Positions 52,410-61,725 are shown, counted from the first letter of the stretch. The stretch is 64,000 nt of DNA from Sorangiineae bacterium MSr11954 (GCA_037157815.1 CP089984.1:10027561-10091560), one strand, 5' to 3'. Made by a program: numbers and translations. The notes: generated by a model from the letters alone, not told the origin.

Positions 52410-53150
52410 ATGAGCACTCCCGCGCCCCCCGAACTGCGCAATCGCATCTGGCTCATCAACCCTCGTTTTCAGCTCAAATACACCGGAATGTTGGTGGCGG
52501 TGGTCGCCCTGGTCATGCTGGTCCTCGGCGTCGTCATCGGCAAGACGGCCAATACCGCGGCGCGCTACGCGCAGATCGCGACCCTGCAGGCCGAGAAGGC
52601 GATGAAGGAGTCGCAGGTAAACTCGCAGCTCACGCGCGAAAGCGTGCTTATGAGCGGAAACCCCGAGCTCCTCAAGGTGGTGGAGGAGGGGCTCTCGGAG
52701 ACGGATCGCCAGGCGGAGGCGAACCTGCAGGCGGTGCAGAACAACCGCGCCGAGATCGAGATGCAGCGGAAGTTGGTGCTGGGGGTGCTCATTTTTGCCG
52801 GGGTCGTGCTCACCTTGGTCCTCACCGTGATGGGCGTGTTCATCACGCGGCGGGTGGTGGGGCCGGTGCACAAGATGAAGCGCCTCTTGCGGCGGGTGGG
52901 GACGGGCCGGCTGGTGGTCACCGAGCGCCTGCGCCGCGGCGACGAGCTCGAGGACCTGTTCGACACCTTCATGCAGATGACGTGGTCGCTGAAGGCGCTG
53001 CAGACCGGGCGCATCGCGACCTTGGACGCCACCATCCACAAAGCGGAAGAGAGCGGCGCATCGCCCGAGGTGCTGGACGGGCTGCGCGTGCTTCGCGCTC
53101 AGATGGTGCTCGGGCTCAGCAAACGGCTCACGCGGACCTCGATCATATGA
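52410..53150 (+). CDS. HAMP-domain membrane protein without output domain
   Basis: 246 residues. Two membrane helices (about 26-44 and 121-145) flank a periplasmic helical loop of about 75 residues. A HAMP domain follows (RRVVGPVHKMKRLLRRVGTG, DELEDLFDTFMQMTWSLKAL). After it come only ~50 residues (IHKAEESGASPEVLDGLRVL), not a kinase, cyclase or receptor tip. Its stop overlaps the next gene's ATG (ATGA), so partner and receptor are coupled. It may transmit a signal to that TerB-like protein (inference). Confidence 0.88.
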   Translation: MSTPAPPELRNRIWLINPRFQLKYTGMLVAVVALVMLVLGVVIGKTANTAARYAQIATLQAEKAMKESQVNSQLTRESVLMSGNPELLKVVEEGLSETDRQAEANLQAVQNNRAEIEMQRKLVLGVLIFAGVVLTLVLTVMGVFITRRVVGPVHKMKRLLRRVGTGRLVVTERLRRGDELEDLFDTFMQMTWSLKALQTGRIATLDATIHKAEESGASPEVLDGLRVLRAQMVLGLSKRLTRTSII

Positions 53151-53608
53151 AAGGTGAAGCGCTGATTCGCGAAACGGTCGAGGCGGTCTGCGAGCTGTTC
53201 GAGCGCGGAGAGTACAACCCGACGGCCATCATCGACTTGGGCGTCCTCGTGGCCAACGCCGACGGGACCATCGACGACGAGGAAGTGGAAGCGCTGCGGG
53301 TGATCTTTGGCCGCCTTCTGCGTACGCAGCTCGATGGCGACCTCGTTGAGCACCTCATCGTGGCCAGCCGCGAGGTCATCGACGCAGCCGGGGTGGGCTC
53401 GCGGCTCCGCTTGATTGCCGAGATCCTGAAGGACTGCGATGCGGTCGAGGAAGGCATCATCGTGGCGCTGGGCATCGCCTACTCGAGCGAGGGGTTTTCC
53501 GCTTCGGAGCGAACGCTCGTATCGTCGCTGGCCCACGCTTGCGATCTTCCATCGTCGCGGCTCGAGGAACTCATTGAAACTGTTCGCCTTGCGGTAGAGG
53601 CTCCGTAG
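53147..53608 (+). CDS. TerB-like protein
   Basis: 153 residues. A helical domain with AIIDLGVLVANADGTIDDEEVEALRVIF (TerB/TerY-like acidic motif) and a second repeat CDAVEEGIIVALGIAYSSEGFSASERTLV. TerB domains bind metals or nucleotide-like ligands in tellurite-resistance-linked systems, but the role is not known. Coupled by ATGA overlap to the HAMP protein, and 16 bp upstream of the 821-residue TPR/GYF-like protein gene. Confidence 0.85.
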   Translation: MKGEALIRETVEAVCELFERGEYNPTAIIDLGVLVANADGTIDDEEVEALRVIFGRLLRTQLDGDLVEHLIVASREVIDAAGVGSRLRLIAEILKDCDAVEEGIIVALGIAYSSEGFSASERTLVSSLAHACDLPSSRLEELIETVRLAVEAP

Positions 53609-53624
53609 GGCGAAGATTATTCAC

Positions 53625-56090
53625 ATGGCTGACAAGGGGCGCTGGTCGATCGTCAATCCGGCGGGCGAAGAGGTCACCTTTCTCTCACGCGAGGAGCTCG
53701 TTCAAGCCGTCCTCGAGGACGATATCGAGCCCCACGCCGAATCGATTCCCCCCGAGCAGCCCAATGCCGAAGCGACTTCGCCTGCGCAGCAGCGGCCCGA
53801 GACCGGCTCGAATCCGCCGCGCACGGGGTCGATGCCGCACGAGCCGGCGCGCACCGGGTCGATGCCGCACGAGCCGGCGCGCACCGGGTCGATGCCGCAC
53901 GAGCCGGCGCGCACCGGGTCGATGCCGCACGAGCCGGCGCGAACCGGGTCGATGCCGCCGGACCAAACGCGCGCGGGATCGGTCCCGCCGGTGCGAACGA
54001 GCCGGCCGACCCCGCTGGATCGGCTCACCCCACCGGGGAATCGCACGACGCCCGCCCCGCGGTTCACGCCGCCGAATCGTCTGACGCCGGAGAGCACGGA
54101 TCCTTCCGTCGCGCCGCTGCCGAGGGATGCGTTGATCCCGCCCGAGACGACCACGAGCCCGAGGATCAGCGAGTTCGCGGGCGACGAAAGCGACGACGGC
54201 GCACGGCCGAGCGCGGACGAGTTGCAACGCGCGAGCGCCGACGAGGTGCAGCGCGTGAGCCTCGACGAGGTGCAGCTCTCGAGCGCCAAGGTGCCGCTGG
54301 GCGAGCGCGTCACGGCCGACGAGCTCGAGGCGCCGCCTTCGTTGGGCGCGGGCGAAGCGCCGCGTTCGACGGGCGACATGGCGCCGCGCTCGACGGGCGA
54401 CATGGCGCCGCGTTCGACGGGCGACGTCGCGCCGCTTTCGACGGGCGACGCGATGCCGCTTTCGTTGTCCGACGTTCTGCCGCCATCGTCGTTGGTCGGA
54501 CATGTGTCGTCGCCTTCGACGGGGGACGTGTCGCCGCCTTCGATCGGAGAGGCGATGCCGCTTTCATTGTCCGACGTCATGCCGCCGTCGGCGGGGAACG
54601 AACCGACTCTTCAAATTACGCGGGGCCTGATCGCACCGGCTCCTCCCTCGCCGCCGTCATCACCGCCAGCAGCGTCGCGGCAATCGCCTCCCGAGGACGA
54701 AGGGTCGCCCTTGTCGCTGTCGGAGGTGGGGGGCGCGTTCGCGCCGCCGTCGGAGAACCTCGACGCAAAGCACGTGAAAGGCGCGGCCGAGCGCCCGGCG
54801 GACGGCGATGTGTCGGACGACGAGGAGACGGTGCGCAATGTCGACGTCGAAGCGGCCTTGAAGGACGAGCGGACGGCGGACATACCGCAGGGGCTCAAAC
54901 GCGTAACGCCGCCGCCTCCCCTTCCCCTGGATCGGCGCCCCAGCAAATCGTCGCTGGTACCGCCCTTGCCGATCCGCCCTTCGAACGCTCTGGTTCGCGA
55001 ACGCGAACGCGACGAACCGCGAGGCCCCGCGCGCTCCAGCATCACCTCCGCCACGCGCGTGGAGGCGCCGACCTCCACGGTCGTCATCACCGATCGCCGC
55101 ACCCCCACGCCGCGACCGTCGAAGGCGCCCGAGCGCGCGCGCATCACCGCGCCATCGCTGCCGCCACCCGACATCATTCCGGACGCCCCCGCGTCGTCCC
55201 GTGAAACGTCGCCGTCCACCGCGGAGCGAACACCGGTGGCGGCCACCACGACGGCGTCGCCGTCGCGGAGAGCGACGTGGATCATCCCGGTGGCGCTGGT
55301 CGGCATCGGCGCCGCGTTTTGGATTGGCTCGCGCATGAACCGCGACGCCTCGCACGAGACCGCGCCTACGAACCAGCAACCCCAGCTGGAAACACCAGCC
55401 GCCACGGAGCCTGCGCCCGCGCCTCCTTCGCCGCCCGCGGCGCCAACGGAGACGGCCGCCGCGACCCCGGCGGCCGCATCCAGCGCACCATCGACCCCGC
55501 AGGCGGACCCCGCGGAGTCGGCCGCGCCCACCGCCTCGTCGCCGCCCGCGACCCCCGACACGCCGGCGACGGCGCAAGCCCCCGCGGCCACGGGCGCGAG
55601 CCCCGCTCCGGTCGCCGTTACGCCCACGCCAACCCCTGCAGCCTCGAGCAAGGCGCCGGCGGCCGCCACCGACAAGCCGCATCCGACACCACCGCCGACA
55701 GGCGCAGTCACCGCGCCCACACCGCCCGGCAACGAAGCGAGCGGCCCGATGCTCCGGCGGGCGGCCGCCGTGATGCGAAGCGGAGATTATGCGGCGGCGC
55801 GGCAGCTCTATCAGACGCTCCTGCAGAAGGAGCCCAAGAACCCCGAGGTGCTATCCGGCCTGGGCGACACGTCCCGCGCGCTGGGCGACAAGGCAGGGGC
55901 GCGCGGATATTATGTGCGTGCGCTGGACGCGAGCTCGACCTTTCTCCCCGCGCTGCTCGGTTTGGCCGACACGGAGTGGGATTTGGGCGACCGGGTGAGC
56001 GCGCAAAAACACTACAAGGACCTCCTCGAGCACCAACCCAACGCTCCTGAGCGAGCGCGCCAGCGGGCCAAAGGTCTAGGGGCACCGTGA
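53625..56090 (+). CDS. Large Pro/Ser/Thr-rich protein with GYF-like N-terminus, membrane helix and TPR C-terminus
   Basis: 821 residues. The first ~35 residues (GRWSIVNPAGEEVTFLSREEL) look like a GYF/DUF4339-type domain. Then ~500 residues of low complexity with two tandem repeat blocks, a membrane helix (ATWIIPVALVGIGAAFWIG, about 548-566), a Pro/Ala/Thr-rich region and a C-terminal TPR-like part (ARQLYQTLLQKEPKNPEVLSGLGDTSRALGDKAG). The layout resembles myxobacterial periplasmic TPR proteins of unknown role. Third gene after the HAMP and TerB-like genes. Sequences in the long linker are poorly constrained and likely to vary between strains. Confidence 0.8.
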   Translation: MADKGRWSIVNPAGEEVTFLSREELVQAVLEDDIEPHAESIPPEQPNAEATSPAQQRPETGSNPPRTGSMPHEPARTGSMPHEPARTGSMPHEPARTGSMPHEPARTGSMPPDQTRAGSVPPVRTSRPTPLDRLTPPGNRTTPAPRFTPPNRLTPESTDPSVAPLPRDALIPPETTTSPRISEFAGDESDDGARPSADELQRASADEVQRVSLDEVQLSSAKVPLGERVTADELEAPPSLGAGEAPRSTGDMAPRSTGDMAPRSTGDVAPLSTGDAMPLSLSDVLPPSSLVGHVSSPSTGDVSPPSIGEAMPLSLSDVMPPSAGNEPTLQITRGLIAPAPPSPPSSPPAASRQSPPEDEGSPLSLSEVGGAFAPPSENLDAKHVKGAAERPADGDVSDDEETVRNVDVEAALKDERTADIPQGLKRVTPPPPLPLDRRPSKSSLVPPLPIRPSNALVRERERDEPRGPARSSITSATRVEAPTSTVVITDRRTPTPRPSKAPERARITAPSLPPPDIIPDAPASSRETSPSTAERTPVAATTTASPSRRATWIIPVALVGIGAAFWIGSRMNRDASHETAPTNQQPQLETPAATEPAPAPPSPPAAPTETAAATPAAASSAPSTPQADPAESAAPTASSPPATPDTPATAQAPAATGASPAPVAVTPTPTPAASSKAPAAATDKPHPTPPPTGAVTAPTPPGNEASGPMLRRAAAVMRSGDYAAARQLYQTLLQKEPKNPEVLSGLGDTSRALGDKAGARGYYVRALDASSTFLPALLGLADTEWDLGDRVSAQKHYKDLLEHQPNAPERARQRAKGLGAP
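53821..53960. repeat. Four perfect-phase 30-bp repeats within the TPR-protein gene
   Basis: Copies at 53821, 53851, 53881 and 53911 (30 bp each, first has one mismatch), then a partial copy. They encode ARTGSMPHEP in tandem. Confidence 0.9.
54358..54480. repeat. 24-bp in-frame repeats within the TPR-protein gene
   Basis: About four units encode APRSTGDM, APRSTGDM, APRSTGDV, APLSTGDA, then decay into PLSLSDV. Independent of the 30-bp array upstream. Confidence 0.85.
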
Positions 56091-56114
56091 TGCCGGCGTG
56101 ATAATCTGCTCCAC

Positions 56115-56534
56115 ATGTCGACGGCCGCCCGCGATTTGTGGCAACCGATGCTCGAAGGATTCGTCCGACTGCGTACCAAGTGGCCGCGCCGCGGCTGGAG
56201 CTGGGACAATCGGCTCAACTGCGTGACGTCTTCGATCAACGCCGATCTGGAGCACGAGGCGCGCATCATCGCCCGCGAAGGGCTCCCCTCGGAGTGGACG
56301 TCCGCCAGCATCGGCACCGCGCCGCCGCGCGTGCGCGATCTGGCCGAGCGCTCCGGAGGGCTGCGCGCAGGACAGCTCCTCTACTCGGCCGGCCCCGTCG
56401 CCGGCGTGCTCGCGTACGGCCTTTGGTGGCCGTGGGGCGACGGCGTCACCATCTCGCTCCGCATCGGCCTCGATATCGGGATCATGGACGAGCCGTATCC
56501 GCGCTTCCGCGACGTGTTCGGCGTGGAGTTCTAG
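56115..56534 (+). CDS. Conserved-looking protein of unknown function
   Basis: 139 residues, starting MSTAARDLWQPMLEGFV. No signal peptide or known motif. Trp-rich N-terminal half (RTKWPRRGWSWDN) and a strand-rich C-terminal half (AYGLWWPWGDGVTISLRIGLDIGIMD). I do not recognise a family. It is packed 24 bp after the TPR-protein gene and 3 bp before a short-chain dehydrogenase gene, and normal codon use suggests it is real. Confidence 0.65.
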   Translation: MSTAARDLWQPMLEGFVRLRTKWPRRGWSWDNRLNCVTSSINADLEHEARIIAREGLPSEWTSASIGTAPPRVRDLAERSGGLRAGQLLYSAGPVAGVLAYGLWWPWGDGVTISLRIGLDIGIMDEPYPRFRDVFGVEF

Positions 56535-56537
56535 CCG

Positions 56538-57371
56538 GTGTCGCGCGTGCGTAGCGGCGAGCGGTCGGTGGTGCTGATCACCGGAGCATCGTCGGGCATC
56601 GGCTTGGAGTTCGCGCGGCAGATGGCGCCCACCGCCAAGGCGCTGGTGTTGGTCGCGCGGCGCATCGAACGGCTCGAGAGCCTCAAAGAGGAGCTGGTTC
56701 GCGCGCACCGCGAGCTCACCGTGCACGTGTGCGGCTGCGATCTCACCGATCGCGAGGCCACGCGCCGCATGCTCTCCTCCATCGAGCACGCCACCGGCGG
56801 CATCGACGTGTTGGTCAACAACGCCGGCTTCGGCGATCTCGGGGTCTTCGATCGCGCCGACTGGGACAAGACCGAGCGCATGATCACCCTCAACGTGACG
56901 GCGCTCACCTACCTCACGCACCGGCTGCTGCCGTCGATGGTCTCGCGAGGGCGCGGCGGCATCCTCAATTTGAGCTCCGGCTTCGGGCTCTCGTTCATGC
57001 CGGGCTTCGCGACCTACATCGGCACGAAGCACTACGTCACGGGCTTCACCGAGTCGCTGCGCCTCGATCTGGCCGGCACGGGTGTCACGGTCACCCAAGT
57101 GTGCCCGGGCCCCGTGCGCACGGAGTTCAACGACACCCTCGGGAACTTCACGGGGGTCGAGCCGCCGTCCTTCGTTCAAATTTCCGCGGAGGAGTGCGCG
57201 CGGGCGGCGCTTCGCGGGTTCGAGCGCGGGCGGGCGTTGGTCATTCCCGGGCTATTCATCCGCGTCATGATGGTGCTCAACGCGCTGTCCCCGCGGTGGC
57301 TGAAACGCCTACTTTACGCGCCGATCGCGCGCAGGCTGCGTCGCGTCCAGGTGCAGCAGGCGAAGACCTGA
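56538..57371 (+). CDS. Short-chain dehydrogenase/reductase
   Basis: 277 residues from a GTG at 56538. Classical SDR: cofactor motif LITGASSGIGLEFARQ, structural NNAGFGDLG, catalytic Ser in GGILNLSSGFG, and YxxxK as YIGTK. VTVTQVCPGPVRTEF is the usual PG motif. An N-terminal extension of ~10 residues and a hydrophobic C-terminal segment (IPGLFIRVMMVLNALSPRWL) suggest membrane association. Preferred substrate unknown. Confidence 0.92.
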   Translation: MSRVRSGERSVVLITGASSGIGLEFARQMAPTAKALVLVARRIERLESLKEELVRAHRELTVHVCGCDLTDREATRRMLSSIEHATGGIDVLVNNAGFGDLGVFDRADWDKTERMITLNVTALTYLTHRLLPSMVSRGRGGILNLSSGFGLSFMPGFATYIGTKHYVTGFTESLRLDLAGTGVTVTQVCPGPVRTEFNDTLGNFTGVEPPSFVQISAEECARAALRGFERGRALVIPGLFIRVMMVLNALSPRWLKRLLYAPIARRLRRVQVQQAKT

Positions 57372-57438
57372 CCGCCCGGCCAAAAAAGCATTTGCATCGT
57401 CGGGCTTCCCCGTGCGTCCATCGGGCCAGAAGGGTCCC

Positions 57439-57783
57439 ATGCGCACCTCGATCTCACGGCGAGCTTTCTCGAAGTCGGCCCTCTTGGGCTCATGTACGGC
57501 GCTGCTTTTTGCGGTTTTGTGCCCAAGCTCGGTCGCGGCCGAGCCCCGTCCCCTCCTAGGCGGCGGCAGCGGCGGATTTCTCACCGTGTCGTCCGTTCCG
57601 CCGGCAAAAATCTTCGTGGACGAGCAGGACATGGGTCGCACCACGCCCGTCGAGAACCTTCCGCTCCCCGCGGGCGACCACAAGCTCACCCTGGTGTCCG
57701 TCACCAACAATGGCGCGTTGAAGCGCTCCCTCGGCTTCACCATCACAGCCGGGCAGACGACGCGCCTCAAAATCAATCTGTAG
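57439..57783 (+). CDS. Small exported PEGA-domain-like protein
   Basis: 114 residues from the ATG at 57439. N-terminal signal MRTSISRRAFSKSALL with a twin-Arg-like SRRAF, cleaved near VAAEP. The mature part GGFLTVSSVPPAKIFVDEQD, TTPVENLPLPAGDHKLTLV is a PEGA domain, a beta-sandwich linked with surface layers; family role not defined. Ends 3 bp from the sspB stop on the other strand. Confidence 0.82.
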   Translation: MRTSISRRAFSKSALLGSCTALLFAVLCPSSVAAEPRPLLGGGSGGFLTVSSVPPAKIFVDEQDMGRTTPVENLPLPAGDHKLTLVSVTNNGALKRSLGFTITAGQTTRLKINL

Positions 57784-57785
57784 CG

Positions 57786-58460
57786 TTACTTCACGACGCG
57801 CAGGTACGGCGGCAGCTCTTTCTTCGGCCGCGGCGGCGCGCTTCCAATGGGCGCGGACGAATCGCTCACGTCGCGGAGCGGGCTTCGCGTGTCGGCGGCG
57901 GCCGCCGGGGGCGGGACAGCCGAGAGGCGCGGGCGCGGCTCTTCGCCGGTGGTGCTCGCGACGCGCGGACGCTTGACGACGCCCTTCTTCTTCTTGGCCG
58001 TGTTCACATCGCCCTCGGGCGGATCGGCCAGGCGGCGCGGCCCGCGGCGGGGGGATGCGGCAGCGGCGGCCGCCTTTCCATTGTCGGGGCTCGAGTCCTT
58101 GGGCGCTGGCGCGACTTGGACGGGCCGCGTTTGGCGGGAAACCTCCACGGGGACGTCGTCGGGCCACACCATTCCGCGACCGTCTTCGCCGACCATGGCA
58201 AAGACGCTCGCCCACGGCACCACGCAATGAAACGGTGAACGATTGAAGCTGAGCGTGCAGCTCATACCATCATCGTCCAGGTGCAAATCGGGGATCGGAA
58301 CCGGCATGTTCAGCCCGATCTGCAAGACGAGCTGGGGCTGGCTCTTGAACCAAGGTGGAACGATCACGCTGGCGACGCGCGGATCGAGGTGAACGTGAAC
58401 ACTCGAACGCTCCAGGAGCGCGAGCGCGACCTCTTTCTTAGGGGGCAACGGTCGGGACAT
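57786..58460 (-). CDS. sspB: SspB-type ClpXP adaptor
   Basis: 224 residues from the ATG at 58460. The first ~110 residues are the SspB substrate-binding fold: KKEVALALLERSSVHVHLDP, VIVPPWFKSQPQLVLQIG, MSCTLSFNRSPFHCVVPWAS, VFAMVGEDGRGMVWP. It delivers ssrA-tagged proteins to ClpXP in other bacteria. A ~105-residue disordered Lys/Pro/Ala linker follows, and the last residues PPYLRVVK match the ClpX-docking motif LRVVK of E. coli SspB exactly. This makes a functional adaptor likely. Confidence 0.9.
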   Translation of the reverse strand: MSRPLPPKKEVALALLERSSVHVHLDPRVASVIVPPWFKSQPQLVLQIGLNMPVPIPDLHLDDDGMSCTLSFNRSPFHCVVPWASVFAMVGEDGRGMVWPDDVPVEVSRQTRPVQVAPAPKDSSPDNGKAAAAAASPRRGPRRLADPPEGDVNTAKKKKGVVKRPRVASTTGEEPRPRLSAVPPPAAAADTRSPLRDVSDSSAPIGSAPPRPKKELPPYLRVVK

Positions 58461-58632
58461 CAGCTTCCAGCGGTTCATCCTACTACGACCTTGGGGCCTC
58501 GCGACAGCGGGGTCCGACGTGAGGGCGACGCCACCTCAGGTGGGGGCCCGATCCAGATGGAGACTCAGGTAGGGACGTGATGTGGGCCTGCGGAACCACA
58601 CAAGAAAAATAAACCTTGACAGCAGAAAAACA

Positions 58633-59403
58633 TCACAGGGCCGCGAGACGCGCCAGTCGATCGTACATAAATGTAGGGAGGAATCGGCCGATGGAGCTCC
58701 AAACATCGAGCGGCCACGGAAATGCGATGACCGCCGGGGCGCGTTCGAGCCGCCGAACCATGATGTGGGCTGCTTTTTGTGGCGAACACATCCACGGTGT
58801 AGGGACACGTCCTTTCAATGTGAGGACCATCGACGTATCGACGAATCCCGGTTGGACGTCGGTCACCTTGACCCCCGCGGGGGCGAGCTCGATGCGAATC
58901 GACTCCAAAAACGTCGAGAGCGCCGATTTGCTTGCACTATACATGGCTGAATACGGCATTCCACGGCGGCCCGCGAGGCTGCTCACGCCGACCAATTGCC
59001 CGCGTTGCTGACTGAGCATGATGGGCACTGCGGCCAGGATGGTGGCGATGGCGCCGCGGATATTGATATCGATCGCGCGTTCTACATCGTCCCACGACAT
59101 CGTACTTATGTGTTGGTAGCTGCCGGCGCCCGCATTGGCGATCACGCAATCGAGGCTACCGAGCTCGCGCTCCGCGCGCTGCACCGTCTCGAAGACCGCG
59201 CGCGGCTCCCGGACGTCCAGCGGGAACACGCGAATCTGCCCGCCTTTTTGGGCGATGGCGCGCGCCTCCGAGGCGACGCGCGCGAGCTCCGGGGCGCGGC
59301 GGGCGGCGATCGCGACATGTGCCCCCTTACGAACATATTCGAGCGCCAGCGCACGTCCTATTCCGCTCGATGCTCCCGTGATAAAAATGGTCGCAGGCCG
59401 CAT
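58633..59403 (-). CDS. Short-chain dehydrogenase/reductase
   Basis: 256 residues from the ATG at 59403. Cofactor motif IFITGASSGIGRALALEY, ANAGAG (in place of NNAG), catalytic Ser in VGVSSLAGRRG, YxxxK as YSASK. The C-terminus (RLERAPAVIAFPWPLDVWS) is of the SDR type often annotated as acetoin or 3-oxoacyl reductase-like; exact substrate open. Divergent from the alpha/beta hydrolase gene with a 109-bp gap. Confidence 0.92.
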   Translation of the reverse strand: MRPATIFITGASSGIGRALALEYVRKGAHVAIAARRAPELARVASEARAIAQKGGQIRVFPLDVREPRAVFETVQRAERELGSLDCVIANAGAGSYQHISTMSWDDVERAIDINIRGAIATILAAVPIMLSQQRGQLVGVSSLAGRRGMPYSAMYSASKSALSTFLESIRIELAPAGVKVTDVQPGFVDTSMVLTLKGRVPTPWMCSPQKAAHIMVRRLERAPAVIAFPWPLDVWSSIGRFLPTFMYDRLARLAAL

Positions 59404-59512
59404 GAGAGAAACATTAGACCAGGGCGCGGGCGGGGCGAAGTTTCCATTCATCAGCGCGCGGGGTCTCGTCGAGCACGTCAGATCACGCGCAAAAGTGCGG
59501 GTTGAAGGACCG

Positions 59513-60379
59513 ATGCTGCGACTGGGGATCCTGCCCGCATTCGAGCGCGTGTCGCGCCACCGGCTGCACAAGCTCGGCATACGAAGCCGTTCCGTGGAGA
59601 CCGACATCGGACGGCTCCATGTCCTCGACGGCCGCGGGCGGGGCTCGCTTCCGCCCATCGTGGTGCTTCACGGCATCACCTCGTCGTCCGCCGCGTTCGG
59701 GGCCGTGCTCGCGCAGTTGCAGCGGCACACGCGCCGGATCATCGCGCCCGACGCGCCCGGCCACGGCTTCAGCGAGGCCCCGCGGAGCTTCCTCGATCGC
59801 GACTCGCTGCTCGACAACATGACGAGCGCGCTCGATCAAATCCTCGACGAGCCGGCCATCGTCTGCGGCAACTCGATGGGCGGCGCCATCGCGCTCCACT
59901 ACGCGGCCACCCGGCCCGAGCGGGTGCGCGGCCTCGTCCTCCTCTCGCCCGCCGGCGCGCCGTGGAGCGAAGAGGAGGTCCGCGATCTGGTCGGCACCTT
60001 CGGCGTGAGCTCGGCCCGCGACGTGGGCGCGTTCATGGACAAGATTTATCACGCGAAGCGCCCTTGGTTCACGCCGCTCATCGCGGCCGATCTCGTTCAT
60101 TCGATGCGCCGGCGCGCGGTGAGGGAGCTGCTCGCATCCGCCGCCCCGAACTACGGCGCCACCCCCGAGCAACTGGCCTCGCTCCGCATGCCCACGCTCC
60201 TGTGGTGGGGCCGCTCCGAGCGTCTCTTGCCCGCGAGCAACCTCGCCTACTTCCGCGAGCACCTCCCGCCGCACGCGATCATCGAAGAGCCCGAGGGCAT
60301 CGGACACTGCCCCCACTTCGATCAAGCGCGCACCGTGAGCCGCCGCATCGCCGAGTTCGCGCGATCCATTCCCGTGTAA
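59513..60379 (+). CDS. Alpha/beta hydrolase
   Basis: 288 residues from the ATG at 59513 behind GAAGGA. Fold core: VVLHGITSSSAAFG (oxyanion), nucleophile elbow GNSMGGAIALHYA, and catalytic His in GIGHCPHFDQ. APDAPGHGFSEAP is the usual second strand loop. The lid is of the type found in hydrolases of meta-cleavage and esterases; substrate unknown. It is divergent from the SDR gene. Confidence 0.92.
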   Translation: MLRLGILPAFERVSRHRLHKLGIRSRSVETDIGRLHVLDGRGRGSLPPIVVLHGITSSSAAFGAVLAQLQRHTRRIIAPDAPGHGFSEAPRSFLDRDSLLDNMTSALDQILDEPAIVCGNSMGGAIALHYAATRPERVRGLVLLSPAGAPWSEEEVRDLVGTFGVSSARDVGAFMDKIYHAKRPWFTPLIAADLVHSMRRRAVRELLASAAPNYGATPEQLASLRMPTLLWWGRSERLLPASNLAYFREHLPPHAIIEEPEGIGHCPHFDQARTVSRRIAEFARSIPV

Positions 60380-60432
60380 GCCGCGGGCGGCGGGCTCGCG
60401 CGGCCCGTCCGTGTGGGCCGCGCTCCTCCTCG

Positions 60433-61725
60433 CTAGGCCAAAAAGTAGAGCATGGCGAGGGAGAGCGCTAAGGTCGGTAAGAGCACGAGGGTGCCGAGGC
60501 GGATGAACTTGCCGATGGAGATCGCCACCCCGGCGCGGCGCAAGAGATCCATCCAGAGCAACCCGGCGAGGGAGCCGATGGGCAAGAGGCGCGGGCCGAT
60601 GTCGCCGCCGATCAGCGCGGCGAGAATGGCGCGGCTCCCGTCGTGAGCGCCGTAAGCGCCGTGCTCGCGGAGCGCCATCATGTTCAAGATCGACATGGGG
60701 TGGTTGTCGACGATGGCGGAGCCCAGCGCGGCCACGGTGCCGATGACGCCGATCTCGGAGCCGGCGTGCGCCGACGCGGATTGATAAAGGGCCGCCAAGC
60801 GATCGACCACGCCCACGTGGCGGAGGCCGCCCACCACCAAAAACACGCCCCATAGAAACACGAGAATGTCTGGCGAGACATGCCCGAGCACCTTGCGCGC
60901 AGGCGCGATTCGGTAGTGCCAGGCGAGGGCGAGCGAGCTTGCCGCGCCGGCCACCGAGACGACCCAAATGGGGCCGCCGAGGGCCGCCATCACGGGATAC
61001 GCCAAGAAAACGGCGAGCAAGAGCGCCATGGCCGGTCGCTCGGCGGGGTGCGCCTTCGCGATGGAGACCGGCGCAGGTTCGGCGACGGCGCTCTCCAGCT
61101 CATGTCGGAAGTGACCGCGCAGAACGGCGTACGTGAGGATGGCGCCGGCCACGGAGATGGGCAGCATGACGGCGGCATACGCGTTGAACCCCACGCCCGC
61201 GAACTCGGCCACGATCATGTTCATCGGGTTCGAAATGACGAACGGCGCGACCCCTGGCGCGAGGAACACCGCGAAGGCAAACGCCTCGGTGAGCGCGGGC
61301 CGGCCCGGATAGAGGCGGCGCGTGAGCGCGATGACCAGCGGCGTGAGGAGCAGGATCGCCGAGTCGTTGTTGAGCAGCGAGGGCGTGACGACGCTGACCA
61401 GAAACACGAGCCCGAACGCGCGCGCCGCCGAGGTGCGGTGTGCATACGATTCGATGCGCTGCGCGAGCCGTTCGAACGCGCCCACCTCCTGCACCACGCC
61501 GGTCAGGATCATGATGCTCGTGAGCGCCGCCAGCGGACGCCATTGCATCTGCGCGGACGTCCGCATGTCGTCCAGCCGCAGCAAGCCCGCCATGAACAAG
61601 ACCGCGACGCCGACCAGCGCAGCGGCCCCCGGCGTAAAACGCAGCCCGCGAAGCCCGACCCGCGGACGCGAAACGGCCAAGGTGACGGTCACGGCAAGGG
61701 TGGAGTAGGCGACGGCTTCGTCCAT
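60433..61725 (-). CDS. ArsB/NhaD-like anion permease
   Basis: 430 residues from the ATG at 61725. About eleven membrane helices of the ion-transporter superfamily. Conserved segments: ALTSIMILTGVVQEVGAFERLA, VVTPSLLNNDSAILLLTPLV, ISNPMNMIVAEFAGVGFNAY, PDILVFLWGVFLVVGGL and SAIVDNHPMSILNMMAL. The NNDSAILLLTP and DNHPMSI repeats are the two hairpins that build the transport site. Arsenite, citrate or Na+/H+ are all possible; no ars genes are nearby. Confidence 0.88.
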   Translation of the reverse strand: MDEAVAYSTLAVTVTLAVSRPRVGLRGLRFTPGAAALVGVAVLFMAGLLRLDDMRTSAQMQWRPLAALTSIMILTGVVQEVGAFERLAQRIESYAHRTSAARAFGLVFLVSVVTPSLLNNDSAILLLTPLVIALTRRLYPGRPALTEAFAFAVFLAPGVAPFVISNPMNMIVAEFAGVGFNAYAAVMLPISVAGAILTYAVLRGHFRHELESAVAEPAPVSIAKAHPAERPAMALLLAVFLAYPVMAALGGPIWVVSVAGAASSLALAWHYRIAPARKVLGHVSPDILVFLWGVFLVVGGLRHVGVVDRLAALYQSASAHAGSEIGVIGTVAALGSAIVDNHPMSILNMMALREHGAYGAHDGSRAILAALIGGDIGPRLLPIGSLAGLLWMDLLRRAGVAISIGKFIRLGTLVLLPTLALSLAMLYFLA

